A stretch of 5,134 bases of DNA, taken from contig NZ_LVCF01000018.1 of NCBI RefSeq assembly GCF_001594145.1, forward strand, positions 1 through 5,134, in the 5' to 3' direction. Both the position numbers and the translations under genes were made by a program. The notes beneath the pieces were generated by a model that worked only from the letters and a program-made list of their open reading frames with translations, did no database searches and had not been told where the DNA came from. Each line of letters begins with the position of its first letter. Position 1 is the first letter of the stretch. Below are positions 1 to 5,014 of the stretch, piece after piece. This DNA comes from Branchiibius sp. NY16-3462-2. Lineage in GTDB: Bacteria > Actinomycetota > Actinomycetes > Actinomycetales > Dermatophilaceae.

Positions 1-158
1 GGCGGCTTGCTGCCCGGGGCGAGCCCGGTGACGTACGCCGCGGCGTACGTCACCGCCACACCCACCAGGACCAGGGCGCTCACGATGGCGATGAGGGTAC
101 GGCGCTCGCGGCGTCGCCGGGCGCGCTCCAGTCCGGTGATCGGTCGGTTGGCCGGCAT
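1..158 (-). CDS. Single-pass membrane protein, N-terminal part only (runs off left edge)
   Basis: Reading leftward from an ATG at 156-158, 52 codons stay open to the window edge. The peptide starts MPANRPITGLERARRRRERR, a strongly basic cytoplasmic stretch. A hydrophobic segment of about 20 residues follows (roughly residues 22-44, LIAIVSALVLVGVAVTYAAA), then a Gly/Pro/Ser/Lys-containing stretch. By the positive-inside rule this is a type II membrane anchor with the rest of the protein outside. It starts 14 bases after the stop of the 97-residue gene on the same strand, so the two are probably co-transcribed. A GGGA about 6-8 bases before the ATG is a weak ribosome site. In actinobacteria I recall this neighbour often being a LytR_C-domain membrane protein, but the domain would lie outside the window, so that identity is only a guess. 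The codons for VTYAAAYVT form a perfect DNA palindrome (see repeat). Confidence 0.72.
   Translation of the reverse strand, partial: MPANRPITGLERARRRRERRTLIAIVSALVLVGVAVTYAAAYVTGLAPGSKP
26..55. repeat. Perfect 30-bp palindrome inside a coding sequence
   Basis: The half-site CGGTGACGTACGCCG (26-40) is followed directly by its exact reverse complement (41-55), with no spacer. The symmetry breaks at 25/56. On the minus strand it encodes V-T-Y-A-A-A-Y-V-T at the outer end of the transmembrane segment of the left-edge gene, so the peptide is itself symmetric. It could be a dimeric protein-binding site, a cruciform or RNA hairpin, or a by-product of the symmetric peptide and GC-biased codon choice. 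Confidence 0.9.
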
Positions 159-172
159 CAACGGTCCCGGCG

Positions 173-466
173 TCAGAGAACGAGCACTCGCGCGTGCAGC
201 ACGGGTCGTTGTTGGAGCGCGGCGCGCAGCGCCCGGTGCAGTCCGTCCTCGAGGTAGAGCTCACCGTTCCACTGCACGACGTGAGCGAAGATGTCGCCGT
301 AGAACGTGGAGTCCTCCGACAACAGGGCACCCAGGTCGAGGGTTCGCTTGGTGGTGATCAACTCATCGAGACGGACCATGCGCGGAGTGATATCACGCCA
401 GTCCCTCGGGGTCACGAGGTCGTGCGGAGGGTAGGGGCGGCCCTCCCCGACAGCCTTGAAGATCAC
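173..466 (-). CDS. Conserved actinobacterial 97-residue protein of unknown function, ParB-like motif
   Basis: A 97-residue soluble protein starting MIFKAVGEGRPYP from a GTG at 464-466. I recognise it as a small conserved actinobacterial protein; homologues are, from memory, sometimes labelled 'VapB family antitoxin', a name I do not trust because no toxin gene is adjacent. Visible features are RLDEL (residues 32-36), TTK (38-40), a central SEDSTFYGD (50-58), and EDGLHRALRAALQQ (73-86). The last resembles the DG-x-HR-x-x-A motif of the ParB/sulfiredoxin-like nucleotide-binding fold, and with the upstream R-L-D-x-L strand it suggests a minimal ParB-like domain. That is inference. There is no signal peptide and no membrane segment. 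The GTG lies 6 bases downstream of a TACAAT box, so it is probably translated from a leaderless mRNA. It is followed 14 bases later by the membrane protein gene, and is divergent from the HerA-like ATPase. Confidence 0.85.
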   Translation of the reverse strand: MIFKAVGEGRPYPPHDLVTPRDWRDITPRMVRLDELITTKRTLDLGALLSEDSTFYGDIFAHVVQWNGELYLEDGLHRALRAALQQRPVLHARVLVL

Positions 467-501
467 TGCCAGATTGTACGAACCCAGCCCGGCGTTGTCC
501 G
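467..501 (-). promoter_or_regulatory. Promoter for a leaderless transcript of the 97-residue gene
   Basis: On the minus strand, TACAAT (478 down to 473) matches the housekeeping -10 consensus at 5 of 6 positions. It is preceded by a 17-base spacer and CGGACA (501 down to 496), which shares GACA with TTGACA. Six bases separate the -10 box from the GTG start, so the predicted +1 is the first base of the start codon. There is no Shine-Dalgarno sequence, which fits leaderless initiation. Confidence 0.65.
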
Positions 502-503
502 AG

Positions 504-535
504 GTGACACGCAGATCGGTCGCTAGTCTCGTGTG
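504..535 (+). promoter_or_regulatory. Probable promoter for a leaderless transcript of the HerA-like gene
   Basis: TAGTCT at 524-529 fits the TANNNT actinobacterial -10 pattern and ends six bases before the GTG at 536, giving a predicted +1 on that codon. GTGACA at 504-509 resembles a -35 box, but the 14-base spacer is short, so the -35 assignment is weak. No Shine-Dalgarno sequence is present. It is back to back with the promoter of the divergent 97-residue gene. Confidence 0.45.
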
Positions 536-2188
536 GTGACCAACGACTCAACGCCCGAAGCGACGCCTGAGGCGGCGGAGCCAGCCACCCAGCCGGAGCC
601 GGCGGCCGCGCCGGAGACACCGCCGCAGGAGCCGCAGTGGATCGCCACGGTCGACGCCGGATACAAGACCGACGGCGCAGCCCTCGGGCTAGGGCCGGCG
701 CTCTTCGACGGGACGATCTACCCCGAGGCCATCGTGCGGATCCCGTTGTCCACGTTGAACCGGCACGGTCTGGTCGCCGGTGCGACAGGAACCGGCAAGA
801 CCAAAACCCTCCAGGTGATGGCCGAGCAGTTGTCTCTACACGGCGTACCCACCTTCATTGCGGACATCAAAGGCGACGTCTCGGGTGTCGCCAGCCCCGG
901 CGAGTCGAACGAGAAGATTCTGGCGCGCACGGCTGCCCTCGGGCAGAAGTGGACACCCACGGCGTACCCGACGGAGTTCTTCTCCCTCGGCGGTCAGGGC
1001 AAGGGGATTCCGATCCGGGCCACGGTCAGTGACTTCGGACCGACGCTGCTGTCAAAGGTGCTGGGGCTCAACGCAACTCAGGAATCCAGCCTCGGACTGA
1101 TCTTCCACTTCGCGGACAGCAAGGGCTGGCTGCTGCTGGACATCAAGGACCTCACGGCGGTCATCCAGTACCTACTGTCGGATGAGGGCAAGGCAGAACT
1201 GAAGGGCCTCGGCGGTCTGTCGTCGGCGACGGCGGGGGTGATCCTGCGCAACCTGATCGCGTTCACCGACCAGGGCGCGGACGTGTTCTTCGGCGAACCG
1301 CAGTTCCAGACGGCCGATCTGCTGCGCCTGGCGCCGGACGGTCGTGGGCTGATCAACGTGCTGGAACTGCCGGCGGTCGGTGACAAGCCGGCGTTGTTCT
1401 CGACTTTCCTGATGTGGCTGCTGGCGGATCTGTTCCAGGAACTGCCGGAGGTGGGGGACCTGGACAAGCCGAAGCTCGTCTTCTTTTTCGACGAGGCGCA
1501 TCTGCTCTTCAACGATGCGTCCAAGGCGTTCCTGGCCTCGATCGAGCAGACCGTGAAGCTGATCCGTTCCAAGGGCGTCGGCATCTTCTTCGTCACGCAG
1601 GTTCCAAAGGACGTTCCGGCAAATGTGTTGGCGCAGTTGGGAAGTCGCGTGCAACACGCAATGCGTGCGTTCACTCCGGACGATGCCAAAGCACTGAAGG
1701 CGACCGTCAGCACCTTCCCGCACAGTGACTACGACCTGTCGAAGCTGCTGACCGAGCTCGGCACCGGTGAAGCTGTGATCACGGTGCTGTCGGAGAAGGG
1801 TGCGCCGACCCCGGTCGCGTGGACCCGGATCATCGCTCCCCAGTCACTGATGGCGCCTTCACCGGACGCGACTGTGGATGCAGTCGTCTCGGCATCCCAG
1901 CTGGCACCCAAGTACCGCGACGCGGTCGACCGGGAATCGGCGTACGAGATCCTCTCGAGCCGGGCGGCAGCAGGCGCAACCGCAGATGGCGCTCAGACCG
2001 CGCCGGCCCAACCCGCAGCCACCGCCCAGCCCGCCCAACCCGCTTCGAAGAAGCAGCCGAAACCCGAGCCCTCGGCGCTGGATCAGGTGTTGAACTCGGC
2101 GCCGATGAAGTCGGCGATGCGCTCGGCGGGAACGGTGATCGGGCGCGAACTGTCGCGGACGATCTTCGGGACGTTGCTGCGGAAGTAA
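536..2188 (+). CDS. HerA-like helicase/ATPase, DUF853 (YjgR-type)
   Basis: A 550-residue P-loop ATPase of the FtsK/HerA superfamily, close to the DUF853 family that includes E. coli YjgR; the cellular role of the family is not established. Numbering from the GTG at 536, residues 1-35 are Pro/Glu/Ala-rich and probably disordered. Walker A GATGTGKT is at 82-89, followed by DIKGDVSG (about 109-116). Walker B VFFFDEAH has its acidic pair at D319-E320. The VTQ sensor-like motif is at 353-355. RVQHAMRAF (arginines 371 and 377) fits the arginine-finger region. A low-complexity Ala/Gln/Pro linker (about 475-510) precedes a conserved C-terminal helix-rich tail ending GTLLRK. Unlike archaeal HerA there is no adjacent NurA nuclease gene. 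Two tandem GTG codons (533, 536) are possible starts; I prefer 536 because it falls on the predicted +1 of a leaderless transcript. The stop is one base from the convergent lipoprotein gene. Confidence 0.93.
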   Translation: MTNDSTPEATPEAAEPATQPEPAAAPETPPQEPQWIATVDAGYKTDGAALGLGPALFDGTIYPEAIVRIPLSTLNRHGLVAGATGTGKTKTLQVMAEQLSLHGVPTFIADIKGDVSGVASPGESNEKILARTAALGQKWTPTAYPTEFFSLGGQGKGIPIRATVSDFGPTLLSKVLGLNATQESSLGLIFHFADSKGWLLLDIKDLTAVIQYLLSDEGKAELKGLGGLSSATAGVILRNLIAFTDQGADVFFGEPQFQTADLLRLAPDGRGLINVLELPAVGDKPALFSTFLMWLLADLFQELPEVGDLDKPKLVFFFDEAHLLFNDASKAFLASIEQTVKLIRSKGVGIFFVTQVPKDVPANVLAQLGSRVQHAMRAFTPDDAKALKATVSTFPHSDYDLSKLLTELGTGEAVITVLSEKGAPTPVAWTRIIAPQSLMAPSPDATVDAVVSASQLAPKYRDAVDRESAYEILSSRAAAGATADGAQTAPAQPAATAQPAQPASKKQPKPEPSALDQVLNSAPMKSAMRSAGTVIGRELSRTIFGTLLRK

Positions 2189-2189
2189 C

Positions 2190-2978
2190 TCAGCAGGAGG
2201 AGTTGCTAGGGCTGGGCTTCGGCGTCGCCTGGGCGACCGGGACCAGGCCGTCCCACTTGTTACCCAGGGTCAGGTCGACGACGGTGCCCGACCGGTCGTC
2301 CTCCACCATCCGAGAACCCTTGATCTGTAGGGCAACTCGGCGGGCGTACGGCTCACCCTCCTTGCCGAAGAGCACAACCGCGGTGTCATTGGGCCAGAAG
2401 TGACCGGCAGGATCGTTGCCGGTGTTCAACACCTTGAAACCGCGGTCCGTGAACTGTTTGGCGACCTCGCTGGCCAGCCCTGTCACGGCGGTGGTGTTGT
2501 AAACGTTCAGCTGAACCCTGCTTGCAGCAGGAGGTGGCACCGGGATCAGCGCGAACTTGGACCCGAGCACCAGGTCGACCGACGGATCCACCCGGTCGTC
2601 CTGGACCAGCTGCGGGTTCTTGACCTGCTGGGCCAAGGTCAGCGCGACCTGCTGGCCGACGGAGCCGTAGATGATCATCGCGTAGGGCGCCGGGGTTGAG
2701 TCGCCGGTGTAGTTGCCTGCACTGAGCACCCGGAACTGGCGGGCCCGCAACTCGATGGCGACGTCCTGGGCGAGACCACCGGTGTCACTGGCGTTGAAGA
2801 CGCGCACCGGGATGGTGTTGGCGGCGATCGCTGCCGTGGGTTTGGGCAGGGGCCTGCAGGAGTTCGTGGCGGTCGCCGACGCCTTGGGCGCATCCGAGGA
2901 ACTACATGCCGTCACCACGGAGCATGCGAGCAGGGCGACAAGCACGGCCGACGCCGCCCCTGTGCCCTTCACCTGCAT
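2190..2978 (-). CDS. Secreted lipoprotein with two tandem LytR_C-type domains
   Basis: A 262-residue exported protein. The N-terminus has a short basic start (K4), a hydrophobic core (A8-V22) and a lipobox V-T-A-C with Cys25 as the predicted lipidated residue, so the mature protein should be anchored on the outer face of the membrane. A Ser/Thr/Pro-rich linker leads to two homologous units, about residues 56-146 and 153-245. Matching segments are VFNASDTGGLAQDVA with VYNTTAVTGLASEVA, FRVLSAGN with FKVLNTGN, and DDRVDPSVDLVLGSKF with DDRSGTVVDLTLGNKW. This pattern fits the LytR_C (LytR/CpsA/Psr C-terminal) domain, also found alone in mycobacterial envelope proteins such as Cei and VirR; a cell-envelope role is inferred. 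The LCP catalytic domain itself is absent. The tail is Pro/Ser-rich and ends in Cys262. GGAGG at 2987-2991 lies 8 bases before the ATG, so this gene, unlike its neighbours, has a standard ribosome site. Confidence 0.88.
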   Translation of the reverse strand: MQVKGTGAASAVLVALLACSVVTACSSSDAPKASATATNSCRPLPKPTAAIAANTIPVRVFNASDTGGLAQDVAIELRARQFRVLSAGNYTGDSTPAPYAMIIYGSVGQQVALTLAQQVKNPQLVQDDRVDPSVDLVLGSKFALIPVPPPAASRVQLNVYNTTAVTGLASEVAKQFTDRGFKVLNTGNDPAGHFWPNDTAVVLFGKEGEPYARRVALQIKGSRMVEDDRSGTVVDLTLGNKWDGLVPVAQATPKPSPSNSSC

Positions 2979-2991
2979 ACCCGAGACCTCC

Positions 2992-3004
2992 GGGGCTCAT
3001 CGTA
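2992..3004 (-). promoter_or_regulatory. Possible -10 box for the lipoprotein gene
   Basis: On the minus strand TACGAT (3004 down to 2999) fits the TANNNT pattern. A start near 2992 would leave a short leader carrying the GGAGG ribosome site. No convincing -35 box is visible at 16-18 bases upstream, so this is a weak call. Confidence 0.25.
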
Positions 3005-3055
3005 GATAGGCCCACCTGTGAATCCGCGCTCCATCCGCATCGCGGAAGGAGGAAC

Positions 3056-3184
3056 GTGACGCAGTCGTTACGGTTCACCGGCGTAGGTTCGGTGCGTGGA
3101 CGCGCAACTCCTCTCAGCGGGCTCGGCGCTGGCCACGCGGGGTCGGGCGCTCCTGGGGATCACCGGGCCCCCGGGAGCGGGTAA
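3056..3184 (+). CDS. Possible 42-codon leader ORF overlapping the kinase start (doubtful)
   Basis: GGAAGGAGG at 3044-3052 is a near-perfect Shine-Dalgarno sequence, followed three bases later by GTG at 3056. The frame stays open for 42 codons (V-T-Q-S-L-R-F-T-G-V start) and stops with TAA at 3182-3184, inside the Walker A codons of the kinase gene, in a different frame. The SD-to-GTG gap is short if the GGAGG core is used (3 bases) and better if GGAAGG is used (6 bases). The peptide is rich in Gly/Arg/Pro/Ala and looks like an out-of-frame shadow over the kinase. It may be a translated leader or chance. Confidence 0.2.
   Translation: MTQSLRFTGVGSVRGRATPLSGLGAGHAGSGAPGDHRAPGSG
3084..3095 (+). 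promoter_or_regulatory. Probable -10 box placing the kinase GTG at +1
   Basis: TAGGTT at 3084-3089 fits TANNNT and is followed by six bases and then GTG at 3096, the same spacing as in front of the other two leaderless starts in this window. No good -35 box is seen. The TAG inside this box is also the in-frame stop that prevents any longer kinase N-terminus. Confidence 0.45.
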
Positions 3185-3716
3185 GTCCACAATCGCCCAG
3201 TCCCTGGTCGCTGACCTGCAGCGCGCGCACGGACCTGGCTACGCGGCGTACGTTCCGATGGACGGGTTCCACCTCGGTGACCAGGCGTTGAGCGCGCTGG
3301 GTTTGCTCGACCGCAAGGGGGCGCCAGAGACGTTCGACGCCGATGGGTACGCCGCGGTGCTGGCCCGGGTGCGTACGGCGAGTGGCCCGGTTTACGTGCC
3401 GAGTTTCTCCCGGGTGCTCGAGCAGCCCATCGCGGCCGACCTGATCGTGCCGGGCTCAGCCCGGTTGGTCGTGACGGAGGGCAACTACCTGCTGCAGTGG
3501 CCGGCGGTGCGGGCGGTGCTGGACGAGGTGTGGTTCGTGCAGGTGGAGCCCTCCCTGCGGCGTGAGCGGTTGGTCGCGCGGCACGTGGCGTTCGGGAAAA
3601 CGCCTGCCGCAGCGAGCGATTGGGTACGCCGAGTGGATGAGCCTAATGCGGACCTGATCTGCGCGTCGGCGCACCTGGCGGATCGCTTCATCGACGGTAA
3701 CCTCGTCGGCAGCTGA
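3096..3716 (+). CDS. P-loop small-molecule kinase, uridine kinase/pantothenate kinase-like (YggC-type)
   Basis: A 206-residue cytoplasmic kinase predicted to transfer phosphate from ATP to a small hydroxyl substrate. Walker A GPPGAGKST is at residues 24-32. PMDGFHL (54-60) carries the Asp that acts as base or Mg ligand in this superfamily. RKGAPETFD is at 73-81, VPSFSR at 101-106 is the substrate-region signature seen in uridine kinase, phosphoribulokinase and PanK relatives, and VTEGNYLL at 126-133 is the Walker B-like strand. Arg-rich RRERLVARHV (about 154-163) fits the lid segment. The motif set matches 'nucleoside/nucleotide kinase family' proteins such as E. coli YggC; the substrate cannot be read from the sequence (sugar, nucleoside or pantothenate-like are all possible). 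An in-frame TAG at 3084 rules out an upstream start, and no other start codon precedes the P-loop, so GTG 3096 is firm. It is divergent from the lipoprotein gene and ends 24 bases from the convergent dehydrogenase. Confidence 0.9.
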   Translation: MDAQLLSAGSALATRGRALLGITGPPGAGKSTIAQSLVADLQRAHGPGYAAYVPMDGFHLGDQALSALGLLDRKGAPETFDADGYAAVLARVRTASGPVYVPSFSRVLEQPIAADLIVPGSARLVVTEGNYLLQWPAVRAVLDEVWFVQVEPSLRRERLVARHVAFGKTPAAASDWVRRVDEPNADLICASAHLADRFIDGNLVGS

Positions 3717-3740
3717 CCACTCGGCGTACCTTCTGATGGG

Positions 3741-4514
3741 TCAGACGAAGATCATCCCGCCATCCACCAGGATCGACTGACCGGTGATGTAGTCCGAGTC
3801 CGGGCCGGCGAGGAACGAGACCAGCTTGGCCACATCATCACCGGTTGATACCCGGCCGAGGGTGATCCCGGCGGCCATCGCCTTCATCGACTCGCCCTTT
3901 CCCATGTGGTTGATCTCCCCCAGGTCGTGGTCGATCTCCTCCCACATGGTGGTGTCGACGATGCCGGGGCAATAGGCGTTCACCGTGATCTTGTGCGGCG
4001 CCCACTCCTGGGCCGCGGCCTGGGTGAGGGCGCGCAACGCGAACTTCGACGAGCAGTAGACGCCAAGCAACGGGAAGCCCTTGTGCGCGGCGATGGACGC
4101 CGCGCCGATGATCTTGCCACCGGTGCCCTGATCGATCATCTGCCGTGCCGCTTCGGTGTAACACAGGAACGCGCCCCGAGAGTTGACCGCGAGGACCTTG
4201 TCGAACTCCTCCGGTGTGACGTCGAGCAGTGCTTTGGTCTGGGCGATGCCGGCGTTGGCAACCATCACATCGAGGGAACCCAACTGGGTCGCCGTGTCGG
4301 TGACCAGTGCGCGAACCGAGTCGTGGTCGGACACGTCGCCGGTGAGCGCAATAGCTCGCACCCCAGTGGATTCCAGCTTGGAACGGGTCTCTTCAAGTGC
4401 CTCAGCCATGGACGGCAGGTCGGATACGGCGACATCGTGGCCGTCTTCGGCGAGGCGGGTGGCGATGGCCTGACCGATACCGCGGGCGGCACCGGTCACG
4501 TGGGCGACAGTCAT
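3741..4514 (-). CDS. butA: Short-chain dehydrogenase, acetoin(diacetyl) reductase / 2,3-butanediol dehydrogenase type
   Basis: A 257-residue classical SDR, the usual length for the family. TGAARGIG (7-14) is the dinucleotide-binding loop, Asp32 at the end of the second strand favours NAD(H) over NADP(H), and NAG is at 87-89. The catalytic tetrad is Asn111, Ser140, Tyr153 and Lys157 (YCSSK). CPGIVDTTMW (182-191) and the C-terminal SDYITGQSILVDGGMIFV-like end closely resemble bacterial meso-2,3-butanediol dehydrogenase/(S)-acetoin-forming diacetyl reductase (BudC/ButA). Predicted reaction: NADH-dependent diacetyl to acetoin and acetoin to 2,3-butanediol, or the reverse. Exact substrate and stereochemistry are not provable here, and no acetolactate synthase or decarboxylase gene is nearby. 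The start is set by GAGGAG (4521-4526) six bases before the ATG; a longer frame reaching 4679 lacks a ribosome site and would add 55 atypical residues. It lies downstream of tRNA-Ser on the same strand. Confidence 0.92.
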   Translation of the reverse strand: MTVAHVTGAARGIGQAIATRLAEDGHDVAVSDLPSMAEALEETRSKLESTGVRAIALTGDVSDHDSVRALVTDTATQLGSLDVMVANAGIAQTKALLDVTPEEFDKVLAVNSRGAFLCYTEAARQMIDQGTGGKIIGAASIAAHKGFPLLGVYCSSKFALRALTQAAAQEWAPHKITVNAYCPGIVDTTMWEEIDHDLGEINHMGKGESMKAMAAGITLGRVSTGDDVAKLVSFLAGPDSDYITGQSILVDGGMIFV

Positions 4515-4548
4515 GACGAACTCCTCATTGAGTGACGTGGGGCTTGTC

Positions 4549-4575
4549 ACGCTAGGAGCGTTGTCAGGGCGGCAA
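4549..4575 (-). promoter_or_regulatory. Possible promoter of the acetoin reductase-like gene
   Basis: On the minus strand TAGCGT (4554 down to 4549) fits the -10 pattern, with TTGCCG (4575 down to 4570) as a -35-like box at a slightly short 15-base spacer. A start near 4542 would give a leader of about 27 bases containing the GAGGAG ribosome site. Confidence 0.35.
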
Positions 4576-4578
4576 CAG

Positions 4579-4595
4579 GGTTGCATGCGGTTGCA
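4579..4595. repeat. GGTTGCA direct pair with 10-bp phasing
   Basis: GGTTGCA occurs at 4579-4585 and again at 4589-4595, one helical turn apart. The upstream GCAAC (4572-4576) also forms an inverted pair with GTTGC (4580-4584). The cluster sits just upstream of the putative -35 box of the dehydrogenase gene, a typical place for an activator or repressor site. No regulator can be named. Confidence 0.4.
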
Positions 4596-4604
4596 CTGCG
4601 CACG

Positions 4605-4677
4605 TCGTGGTGCAGTTGGTGCCGCGAACAGGGCTTCGTGGGCTTCCGGCTGGCCCTCGTGGTGCAGTTTGTGCCGC
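4605..4677. repeat. Two near-identical 21-bp direct repeats upstream of the dehydrogenase gene
   Basis: Copy one (4605-4625) and copy two (4657-4677) share TCGTGGTGCAGTT-x-GTGCCGC with a single difference (G or T at position 14). They are 52 bp apart start to start, about five helical turns, and both are followed by a purine-rich AGGG-ending tail. They lie in the non-coding gap between tRNA-Ser and the dehydrogenase, where they could be paired operator sites or the result of a small duplication. Confidence 0.7.
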
Positions 4678-4695
4678 AAAAGGGAGTTGCAGCAC
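4671..4695 (-). terminator. Weak stem-loop just downstream of tRNA-Ser
   Basis: On the minus strand GUGCUGC and GCGGCAC can form a 7-bp stem with one G-U pair and an 11-base loop, starting two bases after the encoded CCA. No U-run follows the stem, so it may be a processing or RNA-stability structure rather than an intrinsic terminator. One arm is part of the second 21-bp repeat. Confidence 0.25.
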
Positions 4696-4697
4696 TT

Positions 4698-4785
4698 TGG
4701 CGGAGGATGGGGGATTCGAACCCCCGAGAGCTTTCACTCAACACGCTTTCCAAGCGTGCGCACTAGGCCACTATGCGAATCCTCC
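4698..4785 (-). tRNA. tRNA-Ser, anticodon GGA
   Basis: On the minus strand the acceptor GGAGGAT (4785 down) pairs perfectly with ATCCTCC (ending at 4702), followed by discriminator G and an encoded CCA (4700-4698). The anticodon arm is CACGC-TTGGAAA-GCGTG (4758 down to 4742), with anticodon GGA complementary to 4749-4751, decoding UCC/UCU. The T arm has the canonical GGTTCGAATCC core with a CGGGGG/CCCCC-type stem. The long extra arm between the anticodon and T arms is the class II feature expected for serine tRNA. Length without CCA is 85 bases, normal for tRNA-Ser. Confidence 0.97.
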
Positions 4786-4790
4786 AGGCG

Positions 4791-4827
4791 ACGCACGATG
4801 CTACCCGCCGGGGAGCGATGCGCCGAA
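4791..4827 (-). promoter_or_regulatory. Probable promoter of tRNA-Ser
   Basis: On the minus strand TAGCAT (4803 down to 4798) fits the -10 pattern, with TTCGGC (4827 down to 4822) at an 18-base spacer as a weak -35 box. A start near 4791 would leave a 6-base 5' leader before the tRNA, a normal arrangement. The -35 end touches the first 46-bp repeat copy. Confidence 0.45.
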
Positions 4828-4872
4828 TTGAGGCGGCGAGCAAGCGCGAGCGGAGGTTGTCGCGAGCGCAGC
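4827..4872. repeat. 46-bp direct repeat, copy 1
   Basis: This 46-bp sequence (starts ATTGAGGCGGCGAGC, ends TCGCGAGCGCAGC) recurs without any mismatch at 4917-4962. It is rich in GCGAGC/GAGCG steps and directly abuts the tRNA-Ser promoter. It has no clear coding role. GC-rich GAGC-type repeats of this look are scattered between genes in some actinobacterial genomes. Confidence 0.9.
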
Positions 4873-4916
4873 GAGGGGCGGCCGGAGCGGAGTGCGCAGC
4901 GAGCGCCTCGGTGAGG

Positions 4917-4962
4917 ATTGAGGCGGCGAGCAAGCGCGAGCGGAGGTTGTCGCGAGCGCAGC
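4917..4962. repeat. 46-bp direct repeat, copy 2
   Basis: Exact second copy of 4827-4872, giving a 90-bp period with a 44-bp spacer (4873-4916). The spacer also repeats GCGCAGCGAG (4866-4875 spanning the end of copy 1, and 4894-4903), as if older, degraded units lie between. The 90-bp period is divisible by three, so open frames on both strands repeat a peptide, but none has coding support. Confidence 0.9.
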
Positions 4963-5014
4963 CACGCCGATTTTGGAGCTATCGACGTTCTGCAGGTGGA
5001 ACTCGCTGGCAGTT
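4963..5014. other. Short non-coding stretch between repeat and IS end
   Basis: About 50 bases with no gene-like frame, less GC-rich than the neighbouring repeats. It probably contains the outer boundary of the IS30-like element near its right part. I see no tRNA, hairpin or promoter in it. Confidence 0.4.

Noticed and set aside
194..526. Plus-strand 110-residue frame
   Set aside because: It is antisense to the conserved 97-residue gene and its promoter, and has no recognisable family features.
1078..1723. Long minus-strand frames within the HerA-like gene
   Set aside because: High-GC shadow frames antisense to the conserved Walker B and sensor codons.
2186..2207. Intrinsic terminator between the two convergent stops
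   Set aside because: Only 4-5 bp competing stems (AACTC/GAGTT, AGCA/TGCT), not GC-rich and with no T-run.
33..3730. Recurring GGCGTAC/GTACGCC motif
   Set aside because: It occurs several times but mostly as in-frame Ala-Tyr or Arg/Val codons with biased codon use, so no separate signal is supported outside the palindrome.
4515..4679. 55-residue N-terminal extension of the dehydrogenase
   Set aside because: The family starts at MTVAHVTGAARGIG-like sequence, a good GAGGAG site lies before the 4514 ATG, and the extension covers the repeats and the putative promoter.
4657..4695. Sigma-54 type -24/-12 promoter (GGCAC...TGCA)
   Set aside because: Spacing between GG and GC is wrong, and actinobacteria are not known to use sigma-54.
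4827..4962. CRISPR array
   Set aside because: Only two repeat copies, a 46-bp repeat that is too long, a spacer that shares motifs with the repeat, and no cas gene.
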